NCBI GenBank assembly: GCA_945865855.1
Contig: CAMBES010000024.1
Span: 1 to 13,841 of the forward strand
Length of the DNA: 13,841 bases
Direction of reading: 5' to 3'
Source of the DNA: Rhizobium sp. Q54
GTDB taxonomy: Bacteria; Pseudomonadota; Alphaproteobacteria; Rickettsiales; UBA1997
A program made the position numbers and the translations under genes. The notes under the pieces are model-generated. The model had not been told where the DNA came from. It worked only from the letters and a program-made list of their open reading frames with translations, and did no database searches. Shown here in pieces: positions 1-7,011 of the stretch; positions within the stretch are counted from its first letter, which is position 1; each line of letters begins with the position of its first letter.

Positions 1-263
1 TCAAAGATGTTTGCGGCAAAACCAGACAGTCATCACAAAAAAACCAAGCGAAATTTCGGCGCAAAACTAGAGCCAAAATCTCGCGCCGCCCTGCAGCCCA
101 TCTTAAGATCTTAAGATGGGCTGCAGGGCGGATTAGTTAAAAGAAAAAAGTAGAAAAACTGGAATTAGTAATTGTTAGAAATTACGAATGATTCCACTCA
201 TCGGTTTGAGAGGGATAGATTGTTTAAAAAAGGGGGTCAGTTCAAAGCTTTAAAGCTGTTGAC
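1..263. other. Non-coding or decayed left edge, no supported gene
   Basis: No gene can be supported in this stretch. Two plus-strand frames are open from the left edge: frame 1 ends at a TAA at 112-114, inside the palindrome at 86-131, and frame 3 ends at a TAA at 138-140 just after it. Both give short, basic, low-information peptides that I do not recognise. Either could be the tail of a gene entering from outside the window, and the palindrome may have replaced an original C-terminus. Past the palindrome the sequence becomes A/T-rich. It contains a small hairpin (6-bp arms at 168-173 and 180-185) and a 12-bp palindrome at 246-257. I see no promoter I would defend. Confidence 0.4.
86..131. 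repeat. Perfect 46-bp palindrome
   Basis: The 23-bp arms are exact reverse complements and meet with no spacer between 108 and 109; the next outer pair (85/132) does not match. The outer part of each arm is G+C-rich with a PstI-like CTGCAG core. The centre is TCTTAAGA repeated twice in tandem, each copy itself a palindrome. The G+C-rich arms stand out against the A/T-rich flanks. No T-tract follows on either strand, so it does not look like a simple intrinsic terminator. It could be a dispersed palindromic element, a protein-binding or cruciform site, or a relic of a mobile element end. The palindrome is seen directly; its identity is unknown. Confidence 0.9.
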
Positions 264-413
264 ATGTCAGACTCCGAAGCAACTTCGCCAGGATTCCCAT
301 TTATTGTTGAGCTAACACAAAAAATGGATAAAGAAATAAAAGTTTTAGGACTCATGAGGGCAACATTAAAAGATAGATATGAAATGATCCCCATGAAGAT
401 CAAAAATAACTAG
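264..413 (+). CDS. Doubtful small ORF, 49 residues, unknown
   Basis: An ATG at 264 opens a 49-residue frame ending at TAG 411-413, 10 bp before the hydrolase start. The same frame is open upstream to about 228 with no better start. The only purine-rich stretch (AGGGGG, 231-236) is about 27 bases from the ATG, too far to be its ribosome site. The translation reads like protein: a Ser/Pro-rich start, then a charged segment with Gln-Lys-Met-Asp-Lys and a basic end. I do not recognise a family. It may be the tail of a decayed gene, a short leader-like ORF ahead of the hydrolase, or chance. Existence as a gene is uncertain. Confidence 0.2.
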   Translation: MSDSEATSPGFPFIVELTQKMDKEIKVLGLMRATLKDRYEMIPMKIKNN

Positions 414-423
414 ACCAAATAAC

Positions 424-1242
424 ATGATAACACTTCCATACACAGAAATTATCGATCTCAAATCAAATTATAATGAAGCTGAGTATGGTTTATTCATCAG
501 GCTTCCCAACGAGTATAAAACTAGCAATAAAACCTATCCAACTTTGTTTTTGCTTGATCCACAATATTTGTTTTCAGTTTGTTATGGGGTTCAAAGAATT
601 TATGAAAATTATATTATTATTGGCATCGGACATAAGGATTTGGATTTCAAAGAGTTAGATCAAAAAAAACGCGGACACATAATTGAAGTCAACAGAGACA
701 GAGATTTTTTGCCCTGGAAAATAAATAAAAATATTTTTTCTAAAGGAGTTAGTGAGGCTGAAATTGATGAAATTGTTAGCGCTTCGGGACAGGCTGAAAA
801 ATTTGCCCAATTCATAAATCATCAAGTCATTCCATTGATTGATCAAAAATTTAGAACCACCCAAGACCGTACTTTAATTGGTCACTCATTCGGAGGGGTT
901 TTTGTGAGCTTTATGCTATTTTGCCATCCTGAAAATTTTACAAAATACATCGCTATTACTCCGGTTTTAGCTTCTGAATATTATCAAGAAAAAAAGATGT
1001 TTAAGGCTTTGAAGAGAAAAATTTCTGACACGAAAAAATTTGCCTATTTTTCAATTGGTGGAGAAGAGAAAGATGATCGTATGAATAACTATGTTGAGGT
1101 GCTGAAAAAAGCCTGTTTAGGAATTACAGAACTTTCCAACGTCGTCGGCAAAGTTGAGATAATTGCTGCAGAAAATCATGTATCGGTTGTAACTCCAAGT
1201 ATTTGGCGCGGATTTAAGTTCTTTGATACGAATTTAAGCTAA
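424..1242 (+). CDS. Alpha/beta hydrolase, putative esterase family
   Basis: A 272-residue protein of the putative esterase group (the Fes/IroE/esterase-D-like fold, Pfam Esterase). The nucleophile elbow is Gly-His-Ser-Phe-Gly-Gly at 153-158, with Ser155 as probable catalytic serine. His252, in Glu-Asn-His-Val near the C-terminus, fits the catalytic histidine. The acid is probably among the acidic residues after Ile-Gly-Gly at 211-218. Arg-Asp-Arg-Asp-Phe-Leu-Pro (91-97), followed by the helix before Phe-Arg-Thr, is also typical of the family. Many relatives are exported, but there is no signal peptide here, so I expect a cytosolic enzyme. Its substrate (acyl ester, siderophore ester or other) cannot be read from the sequence. 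The gene looks more A/T-rich, with fewer C-ending codons, than the operon downstream, which may mean later acquisition. There is no strong Shine-Dalgarno; the ATG at 424 is chosen because it gives the full fold. Confidence 0.85.
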   Translation: MITLPYTEIIDLKSNYNEAEYGLFIRLPNEYKTSNKTYPTLFLLDPQYLFSVCYGVQRIYENYIIIGIGHKDLDFKELDQKKRGHIIEVNRDRDFLPWKINKNIFSKGVSEAEIDEIVSASGQAEKFAQFINHQVIPLIDQKFRTTQDRTLIGHSFGGVFVSFMLFCHPENFTKYIAITPVLASEYYQEKKMFKALKRKISDTKKFAYFSIGGEEKDDRMNNYVEVLKKACLGITELSNVVGKVEIIAAENHVSVVTPSIWRGFKFFDTNLS

Positions 1243-1364
1243 TTCTTATGGAAGACTCATTTACTACCGCCATTCGATATAGACTTCGTTAACCTGCAAG
1301 TTGGCATGCACACTGATGCTTGCTCAGTATTTACTAAAAACAAAAATATTGTTGAGGGGTAAAA

Positions 1365-2195
1365 TTACTCCCACTTTGCTACTGGCGGCAGAGACATCAA
1401 AATCGCTTCCACATTTCCACCAGTCATCAAGCCAAATCTTGTGCCACGATCGTAAAGAAGATTGAATTCGGTATATAATCCTCGCTTGCGCAATTGATGT
1501 TCGCGTTGCTCATCCGTCCACTTCTTAAACATATGACGACGCACTAATTTTGGGAAAATTTCGTGGAAGGCGCGGCCGATATTTTTGGTAAATTCGAAGT
1601 CATTTTCAAAATTTCCGCTGTCTAAATAATCATAAAAAATTCCGCCAACTCCTCGCGAAACTCCGCGATGCTTGATAAAAAAATATTCATCGCACCACTT
1701 TTTAAATTTGTCGTAATATTCGGGCGAGGCCTTGTCGCAAGAATCTTTAAAGGCTTGGTGAAAATCTTTTGTATCTTGTTCAACTTCAAACATCGGGTTC
1801 AAATCACTGCCGCCGCCGAACCAAGTTTTTTCTGTACAAATAAAACGTGTATTAAGATGCACCGCCGGAACCAAAGGTGAAGACATATGCGCAACTAATG
1901 AAATTCCGCTTGCCCAAAATTTTCCACTCGCCGCAGCAGGAATTTCTTTGCGAAATTCTTCGCTAAATTCACCGTAAACTTCAGAAAAATTTACTCCAAC
2001 TTTTTCAAAAACATTTCCCTTCATAACAGACATCTCGCCACTTCCGCCACCTGCTCTATCCCAATTTTTCCGCGTAAATTTTCCGGGATTTTCCACACTA
2101 AATTCCTCTTCAATTCTCTCAAATTCTGCACAAATTTGATCGCGTAAATTTCTAAACCATTCTGTGGTTAGATGCTGTTTTTCCTTGAGATTCAT
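1365..2195 (-). CDS. hemF: Oxygen-dependent coproporphyrinogen III oxidase
   Basis: HemF converts coproporphyrinogen III to protoporphyrinogen IX by two oxidative decarboxylations using O2, a late step of haem synthesis in the cytosol. The 276-residue product carries the family blocks: Gly-Gly-Gly-Ser-Gly-Glu-Met-Ser at 49-56, Val-Phe-Glu-Lys-Val-Gly-Val-Asn at 62-69, His103 and His113 in the conserved Ser-Pro-Leu-Val-Pro-Ala-x-His-Leu-Asn-Thr-Arg region, His146, His176, Gly-Val-Gly-Gly-Ile-Phe-Tyr-Asp-Tyr at 182-190 and Gly-Asn-Val-Glu-Ala-Ile-Leu at 260-266. The start is taken as the ATG at 2195 because similarity begins there. An upstream TTG at 2255 would add 20 basic residues and overlap tyrS, which is unlikely. 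The gene is divergent from tyrS and convergent with the hydrolase. Use of this enzyme rather than HemN implies access to oxygen. Confidence 0.96.
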   Translation of the reverse strand: MNLKEKQHLTTEWFRNLRDQICAEFERIEEEFSVENPGKFTRKNWDRAGGGSGEMSVMKGNVFEKVGVNFSEVYGEFSEEFRKEIPAAASGKFWASGISLVAHMSSPLVPAVHLNTRFICTEKTWFGGGSDLNPMFEVEQDTKDFHQAFKDSCDKASPEYYDKFKKWCDEYFFIKHRGVSRGVGGIFYDYLDSGNFENDFEFTKNIGRAFHEIFPKLVRRHMFKKWTDEQREHQLRKRGLYTEFNLLYDRGTRFGLMTGGNVEAILMSLPPVAKWE

Positions 2196-2213
2196 GGCTT
2201 TAGACTGAATTAT
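2185..2213 (+). promoter_or_regulatory. Possible sigma-70 promoter for the tyrS operon
   Basis: TTGAGA (2185-2190) and AATTAT (2208-2213) are separated by 17 bases. The first matches the -35 consensus at 5 of 6 positions and the second the -10 at 4 of 6. They lie 47 bases before the tyrS ATG, in the only gap available to start this operon, partly over the 5' end of hemF. In an A/T-rich background such matches arise by chance, so this is a suggestion only. Confidence 0.3.
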
Positions 2214-2259
2214 TTTTTTAATGGATCGCGTCATTCGACGAGGTAAGAATTCCAATACA

Positions 2260-3480
2260 ATGAATTTTAAATCTGATTTCCTCCACGAGTTTTTTGCGCG
2301 CGGATTTTTTGCGCAAGCAACTCACCCGCAAGAGCTCGATGATTCTTTATCAAGCGAAAGAATCACAGCTTACATCGGCTTTGACTGCACCGCAAAATCA
2401 CTGCATGCCGGCAGTTTGATTCAGATCATGATCCTGCGCCTATTACAAAAACATGGGCATAAGCCAATTGTTCTTCTTGGTGGTGGCTCAACAAAAATTG
2501 GCGATCCTTCCGGAAAAGATGAGGCTCGGCAAATTTTATCCGATCAAAAAATCTTCGAAAATCTCACCGGAATTAAAAAAACTTTAGAGAAATTTATTCG
2601 CTTCGGCGGCGGCGCTTCTGATGCAATGATGGTGAATAATGACGACTGGTTACGTCACTTGAATTACATTGATTTTCTTCGCGACATTGGAAGACATTTT
2701 TCGATCAACCGCATGTTGGGTTTTGATTCAGTAAAGACGCGTCTAGAGCGCGAACAGCCTCTCTCTTTTCTCGAATTCAACTACATGATTTTGCAAGCTT
2801 ACGACTTTTACGAGCTGAATAAAAAATACGGCTGCACCCTACAAATCGGAGGATCAGATCAATGGGCAAATATTATTAATGGCGTTGAATTGATTAGAAA
2901 AAAAGGCATTGAAAATTTTCACCAAGCATCTTTCGGATTAACCTCGCCACTTCTTACAACTTCTAGCGGAGCAAAAATGGGCAAGACCGCAGAAGGCGCG
3001 ATTTGGCTCGATGAATCAATGCTCTCGCCTTTTGATTATTTCCAATATTTTAGAAATACTCACGACGCCGATGTTGGTAAATTCTTAAAACTTTTCACTG
3101 ATTTAGAACTGGAAAAAATCGCTGAGCTCGAAAAACAAAATATCAACGAAGCCAAGAAAATCCTGGCTTTCGAAGCTACAAAAATTTGTCACGGCGAAAA
3201 GGCAGCAGATGAAGCAATGCAAAAAGCTCACGAAATTTTCGTTTCAAAAAATTCCTCCGCTTTTGAAACGGAAGAATTTTTAGTAGAAAAAAAACTCACA
3301 GAAATTTTAAAATATCTCGGCGCCTCTGATTCTCTCGGAGAGGCTAAAAGATTAATCGAAGGAAAGGCTGTTAAAATTAACGGCGAAACAGTTTTGGACA
3401 CCAATCATCAGTTTAACGAAACAGGCGAATTTGACTTGTCAGTCGGTAAGAAAAAATTCTTTAAAATTTTAATAAAATAA
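2260..3480 (+). CDS. tyrS: Tyrosyl-tRNA synthetase
   Basis: Class I aminoacyl-tRNA synthetase that activates tyrosine with ATP and charges tRNA-Tyr. The product has 406 residues. The HIGH motif is His-Ala-Gly-Ser at 49-52, with the second histidine replaced by serine as I recall for alphaproteobacterial TyrS. The tyrosine pocket shows Tyr38, Asp42, Tyr175, Gln179, Asp182 and Gln195 with Gly-Gly-Ser-Asp-Gln-Trp at 197-202. The KMSKS loop is Lys-Met-Gly-Lys-Thr at 239-243. The C-terminal S4 RNA-binding domain covers about 348-395 (Glu-Ala-Lys-Arg-Leu-Ile-Glu-Gly at 361-368). The ATG at 2260 is preferred over an in-frame ATG at 2221, because the family begins near Lys-Ser-Asp-Phe-Leu and GAGGTAAG at 2240-2246 can act as a slightly distant ribosome site. 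First gene of a five-gene operon. Confidence 0.97.
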   Translation: MNFKSDFLHEFFARGFFAQATHPQELDDSLSSERITAYIGFDCTAKSLHAGSLIQIMILRLLQKHGHKPIVLLGGGSTKIGDPSGKDEARQILSDQKIFENLTGIKKTLEKFIRFGGGASDAMMVNNDDWLRHLNYIDFLRDIGRHFSINRMLGFDSVKTRLEREQPLSFLEFNYMILQAYDFYELNKKYGCTLQIGGSDQWANIINGVELIRKKGIENFHQASFGLTSPLLTTSSGAKMGKTAEGAIWLDESMLSPFDYFQYFRNTHDADVGKFLKLFTDLELEKIAELEKQNINEAKKILAFEATKICHGEKAADEAMQKAHEIFVSKNSSAFETEEFLVEKKLTEILKYLGASDSLGEAKRLIEGKAVKINGETVLDTNHQFNETGEFDLSVGKKKFFKILIK

Positions 3481-3484
3481 CCAC

Positions 3485-4462
3485 ATGGGCAAAAAAATTA
3501 TCGGCATCGGCAACGCAATAGTAGACGTTCTATGCAAAGTTGATGAATCATTTTTAATCAACCAAAACCTCGTTAAAGGCTCAATGTCTTTGATCGATGA
3601 CAAAAGAGCGCAAGAATTAACGAAGTTAGGCCAACTTCAAATAACGCCAGGCGGCTCAGTCGCAAATACGATCGCAACTCTCGGACAATTATCCTGCGAT
3701 GCTCAATTCATAGGTAAGGTTGGCGCTGACGAATTTGGTAAAAAATTCATTGAAGGTATCGAAAAGACCGGAGCGAAATTCATCGGCGAAAATTCTTACA
3801 GTCAGGCCTCCGCAAAATCATTTATAATGATCACCCCTGATGCTCAGCGCACAATGTGCACCTATCTCGGTTGCGCTTCACAAATCAACGAACGCGATAT
3901 CGACGATAAAGTTTTTAAAGGCGCAGATTTCTTATATCTCGAAGGATATTTATGGGATGATCCACAAACAATCGAAGCACTGCGCAAAGCAATAACAATG
4001 GCTAAAAAACGCGGTGTTAAAGTTGCATTCTCACTCTCTGATTCTTTTTGTGTTTCAAGACACAAGCGCGATTTCGTTGATCTAGTTTTAGGTGATCTCG
4101 ACATCGTCTTTGCCAATGAAAGAGAAGCTCTGGAACTATTGTCTCTTAAAGAATTTTCTGAAGACAAAGCATTCGAATTCTTTTCGCAAAATCCTGATCT
4201 GATCGCAGTTGTAACTAGATCAAGCAAGGGTTGTTCAGTATTTGGTTACGGTAGCGTCATTAATATTCCCATCCAAAATGTTGAGAACATCGTTGACACC
4301 ACTGGTGCTGGTGACGCTTTCGCCGCAGGGTTTTTTTACGGCCTAATTAATGATTTCGATTTAGAAAAATCAGCGGCTTACGGCAATATTCTTGCTGGCC
4401 AAATTATCCAAATAGTTGGCGCAAGATTTGGAAAAGAACAACTTCAGAAAATAGGGCTTTAA
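3485..4462 (+). CDS. PfkB-family carbohydrate kinase, adenosine-kinase-like
   Basis: A 325-residue ribokinase/PfkB fold kinase of the cytosol. The N-terminal signature is Gly-Gly-Ser-Val-Ala-Asn-Thr at 56-62. The C-terminal signature is Asp-Thr-Thr-Gly-Ala-Gly-Asp-Ala-Phe at 271-279, with Asp277 as catalytic base and the glycines as anion hole. The Gln-Arg-Thr-Met-x-Thr-Tyr-Leu-Gly segment (121-129) and Tyr-Leu-Glu-Gly-Tyr (151-155) resemble the bacterial branch usually labelled adenosine kinase. The true substrate, a nucleoside or a sugar, is not shown by the sequence. The start lies 4 bp after the tyrS stop with no visible Shine-Dalgarno, so translation is probably coupled to tyrS. The stop codon overlaps the murF start by one base (TAATG). 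A role linked to the cell wall genes is not implied by the family. Confidence 0.92.
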   Translation: MGKKIIGIGNAIVDVLCKVDESFLINQNLVKGSMSLIDDKRAQELTKLGQLQITPGGSVANTIATLGQLSCDAQFIGKVGADEFGKKFIEGIEKTGAKFIGENSYSQASAKSFIMITPDAQRTMCTYLGCASQINERDIDDKVFKGADFLYLEGYLWDDPQTIEALRKAITMAKKRGVKVAFSLSDSFCVSRHKRDFVDLVLGDLDIVFANEREALELLSLKEFSEDKAFEFFSQNPDLIAVVTRSSKGCSVFGYGSVINIPIQNVENIVDTTGAGDAFAAGFFYGLINDFDLEKSAAYGNILAGQIIQIVGARFGKEQLQKIGL

Positions 4463-5943
4463 TGAATCTCTGGACAAAGTCTGAACTGCTCGAGGCTTTG
4501 TCTGAAGAGCTTCTCGAGCAAAATATTCCCGAAAATTTAGAAATTAACGAGGTCGCGATTGACAGCCTCAAGACTTCAAAAAACGGCCTCTTCATCGCCC
4601 TCCGCGGCAAAAAAAATAATGGCCATGATTTCATCGATCAGGCAATAATTAATGGCTGCAGCGTTGTTTTAGTAGATCAAAAAATAACTCACAAAACCCC
4701 AACTCTTCTCGTCAAAAATACTTTCGCCGCTCTCTATAAACTCGCAGAATTTTCGCGCCAAAGAAGTAAGGCAAAAATTATCGCCCTCACCGGATCTGTA
4801 GGAAAAACCGGCACGAAAGACATGCTCGAGTTAGTTTTTAAAACCCAAGGAGAAAATCCGGGGAAAACTTTTGCCACAACGGGAAATCTCAACAATCACA
4901 TCGGTCTTCCTCTCTCACTCTGCAACTTTCCACGCGATTGCGATTACGGAATTTTTGAAATGGGCATGAATCATGCTGGCGAAATCGAACCACTCTCAAA
5001 CCTTGCCAAACCTCATCTAGCAATTGTTACCAATGTTGGTCCAGTTCATATCGAGTTCTTCAAAAACGAAGGAGAAATCGCCGCGGCGAAAGCAGAAATT
5101 TTCTCTGGATTAGTCGGTGAAAAAATTGCGCTACTTAACTTTGACAATCCGCATTTCGAGTTTTTAAAACAACAAACTCAGGGCCTGAAGACTCTTTCCT
5201 TTGGCAAAAATACTGGCGCAGATTATAAAATCACTGCCATCATCCCCGCAAATGCGGCTGAGAAAGAAGGCGCGCTTGAAGTAAATGATGAAACCCCCGT
5301 TATTCGCGAACGCGTGGGAATAACGACGAAAAATTCGTGTAAAATAGACAGTAATCTAGTCACTGCAAAATTACCGAGCGGCAAAAAAGTTTCTTACCAA
5401 ATTAACTCGCAACATCCGGCAGTAATTTTTAACTCAATCATCGTTGTCGCTTGTCTCGACTTGTTCGGCAATGATTTCAAAAAAGGAATTTCTGCGCTAA
5501 AAAATTTAGAATCAAAAACCGGACGCGGAAAAATTACTGAAGCAAAAGGCGTTGTAATAATCGATGAAAGCTACAATGCCAGTTTGCTCTCGATGCATGC
5601 TGGGCTTGAATATGCAAGCAATCTCAAAAAAACTCTTGGCAAAAAAAGAGTTATCGCCGCACTTGGTGACATGCTCGAACTCGGAGAAAAATCTACTGAG
5701 ATCCACGAAAAAACTTTAAGTTTTTTATCAGAGTTTAATATTGATTTTGCTGTGCTGGTTGGCGAAAAGATGTCTACTGCTGCAAAAAAATTACCTAAAA
5801 ATTTATACCAAACTTTTCCAGACTCATCAAGTGCAAGTCTTGCTATTCATGACCTGGTTAAAGATGGCGACATTCTTTACGTCAAGGGCTCCCGCGGAAT
5901 GAAGATGGAAAACATAATTCAAAATCTAGTCAGTGTTCACTAA
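4462..5943 (+). CDS. murF: UDP-MurNAc-tripeptide:D-Ala-D-Ala ligase
   Basis: MurF adds D-Ala-D-Ala to the UDP-MurNAc-tripeptide with ATP, the last cytosolic step of peptidoglycan precursor synthesis. The 493-residue protein has an N-terminal UDP-binding domain (about 1-95) and an ATPase domain with P-loop Gly-Ser-Val-Gly-Lys-Thr at 111-116. It also shows Gly-Asn-Leu-Asn-Asn-His-Ile-Gly (141-148), Glu-Met-Gly-Met-Asn-His (166-171), Thr-Asn-Val-Gly-Pro-Val-His (190-196) and a carbamylatable-lysine type Ala-Lys-Ala-Glu-Ile (209-213). The C-terminal domain has Asp-Glu-Ser-Tyr-Asn-Ala (368-373) and Gly-Asp-Met-Leu-Glu-Leu (402-407). Between Ala-Asp-Tyr-Lys (253-256) and the segment leading to Gln-His-Pro-Ala (317-320), about 25-35 residues look extra (see the repeat entry). 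It overlaps the kinase by 1 bp and mraY by 11 bp. Confidence 0.96.
   Translation: MNLWTKSELLEALSEELLEQNIPENLEINEVAIDSLKTSKNGLFIALRGKKNNGHDFIDQAIINGCSVVLVDQKITHKTPTLLVKNTFAALYKLAEFSRQRSKAKIIALTGSVGKTGTKDMLELVFKTQGENPGKTFATTGNLNNHIGLPLSLCNFPRDCDYGIFEMGMNHAGEIEPLSNLAKPHLAIVTNVGPVHIEFFKNEGEIAAAKAEIFSGLVGEKIALLNFDNPHFEFLKQQTQGLKTLSFGKNTGADYKITAIIPANAAEKEGALEVNDETPVIRERVGITTKNSCKIDSNLVTAKLPSGKKVSYQINSQHPAVIFNSIIVVACLDLFGNDFKKGISALKNLESKTGRGKITEAKGVVIIDESYNASLLSMHAGLEYASNLKKTLGKKRVIAALGDMLELGEKSTEIHEKTLSFLSEFNIDFAVLVGEKMSTAAKKLPKNLYQTFPDSSSASLAIHDLVKDGDILYVKGSRGMKMENIIQNLVSVH
5245..5358 (+). repeat. Putative in-frame insert in murF with small hairpins
   Basis: The segment encodes MurF residues 262-299, a hydrophilic stretch rich in Glu, Asn and Lys where I expect a short linker in the family. 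It contains an inverted repeat with 8-bp exact arms, CGTTATTC at 5298-5305 and GAATAACG at 5318-5325, and a second small hairpin around ACGAA...TTCGT just after it. The reading frame is kept. This resembles in principle the palindromic elements found inside rickettsial genes, but I cannot match it to a known family. Boundaries are estimates. Confidence 0.35.
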
Positions 5944-6985
5944 TCTAATCTCTCAGAATCTCTGGCTTCAGGCCTTTGTTTGCCTAGCTTCATCCTACAT
6001 CATTGGATTTTTTAGCATCAAAAAATACATCGCCTTCGCACATAAAAATACGAAACTATTTCAACCGATTCGCGACTGCGGACCAGCAACGCATCTCAAG
6101 ACAAAACAAAAAACTCCAACAATGGGCGGGCTTTTTATTGTGCTTGCCACACTAGCAACCACACTGCTTTTCATTGATTTCTCTAATCGCTATATTCTCG
6201 TCGTCTGCGTAGTTTTCTTAACTTTTGCCGCGATTGGTCTTGCCGATGATTTGGCAAAAGTTCTCTACAAAAATTCTAAAGGCATACGCGGCAGTATTAA
6301 AATCGTGATTCAATTCGCGATCATATGCGTTGCCTTTTTGTGGCTTGGATCGATCGACGAAATCCACTTTAAAAATCGCGTCTTTCTGCCTTTTGGCAAC
6401 GGACATTTTATTTATCTGGGCCTCATTCTTTACGTATTTTTCGTCAATGTCGTAATTGTCGGAACTTCTAATGCGGTGAATTTAACCGACGGCCTCGACG
6501 GTCTAGTTTCAGTGCCCGCAATCATTAGTCTTAGCTGCTTAATTTTATTAATTTATGCCTCATCAACTCCACAACTCGCCATCAATTTCAAAGTGCCTCA
6601 CGTCAAATTTTCCGGCGAATTAATCTTCTTCTGCATCGCTTTGATCGGCGCAATTCTTGCTTTTTTAACCTTTAATTTTCGACCAGCGAAAATTTTCATG
6701 GGAGATGTAGGAAGTCTAGCAATCGGCTCTGCCCTTGGCCTAATCGCCATCATCGTTAAACAAGAATTTATTTTTTTTGTGATTTCGATTTTATTCGTCT
6801 GCGAAGCAGTCTCGGTAATTTTACAAGTTGGCTCCTACAAATTGCGTAAAAAAAGAATTTTTTTAATGGCTCCTCTTCATCACCATTTCGAGAAAAAAGG
6901 CTGGAGCGAACAAATGGTGGTAAGACGCTTCTGGTTTGCCTCTGTAGTATTTGCGGCCTTAGGAATGGGAATATTTTTGCTTTAG
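5933..6985 (+). CDS. mraY: Phospho-MurNAc-pentapeptide transferase
   Basis: MraY moves phospho-MurNAc-pentapeptide from UMP to undecaprenyl phosphate, making lipid I at the inner membrane. The product has 350 residues and about ten hydrophobic membrane segments. Family motifs in order are: Arg-Asp-Cys-Gly-Pro at 47-51, Thr-Pro-Thr-Met-Gly-Gly at 61-66, the Mg-binding Asp-Asp at 105-106, Asn-Leu-Thr-Asp-Gly-Leu-Asp-Gly at 183-190, Phe-Met-Gly-Asp-Val-Gly-Ser-Leu at 255-262, and Pro-Leu-His-His-His-Phe-Glu-Lys-Lys-Gly-Trp at 314-324. The start is GTG at 5933, within the last codons of murF (11-bp overlap), so translational coupling is likely. In most bacteria murD follows mraY in the division and cell wall cluster; here cimA follows instead. 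Confidence 0.97.
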   Translation: MFTNLISQNLWLQAFVCLASSYIIGFFSIKKYIAFAHKNTKLFQPIRDCGPATHLKTKQKTPTMGGLFIVLATLATTLLFIDFSNRYILVVCVVFLTFAAIGLADDLAKVLYKNSKGIRGSIKIVIQFAIICVAFLWLGSIDEIHFKNRVFLPFGNGHFIYLGLILYVFFVNVVIVGTSNAVNLTDGLDGLVSVPAIISLSCLILLIYASSTPQLAINFKVPHVKFSGELIFFCIALIGAILAFLTFNFRPAKIFMGDVGSLAIGSALGLIAIIVKQEFIFFVISILFVCEAVSVILQVGSYKLRKKRIFLMAPLHHHFEKKGWSEQMVVRRFWFASVVFAALGMGIFLL

Positions 6986-7011
6986 AAATTCCTTCTTTAT
7001 AAAAATTTTAA

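Noticed and set aside
86..131. Reading the palindrome as an intrinsic terminator
   Set aside because: There is no T-run on either side, the arms have no loop, and no clear gene ends just before it on either strand.
1243..1364. Open frame continuing in phase after the hydrolase stop, to a TAA near 1362
   Set aside because: The hydrolase is already complete at 272 residues, and 39 open codons can occur by chance. I recognise nothing in the translation, and the region has only weak 5-bp hairpins.
2196..2255. Longer hemF start at a TTG at 2255, overlapping tyrS
   Set aside because: The extra 20 residues are basic and not part of the HemF family start, and the ATG at 2195 gives the usual length. 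The overlap would also cover the tyrS ribosome site.
3862..4227. 121-residue minus-strand ORF inside the PfkB kinase
   Set aside because: It is a shadow of the kinase gene, rich in Ser and Arg with no domain, and fully covered by a well supported coding frame.
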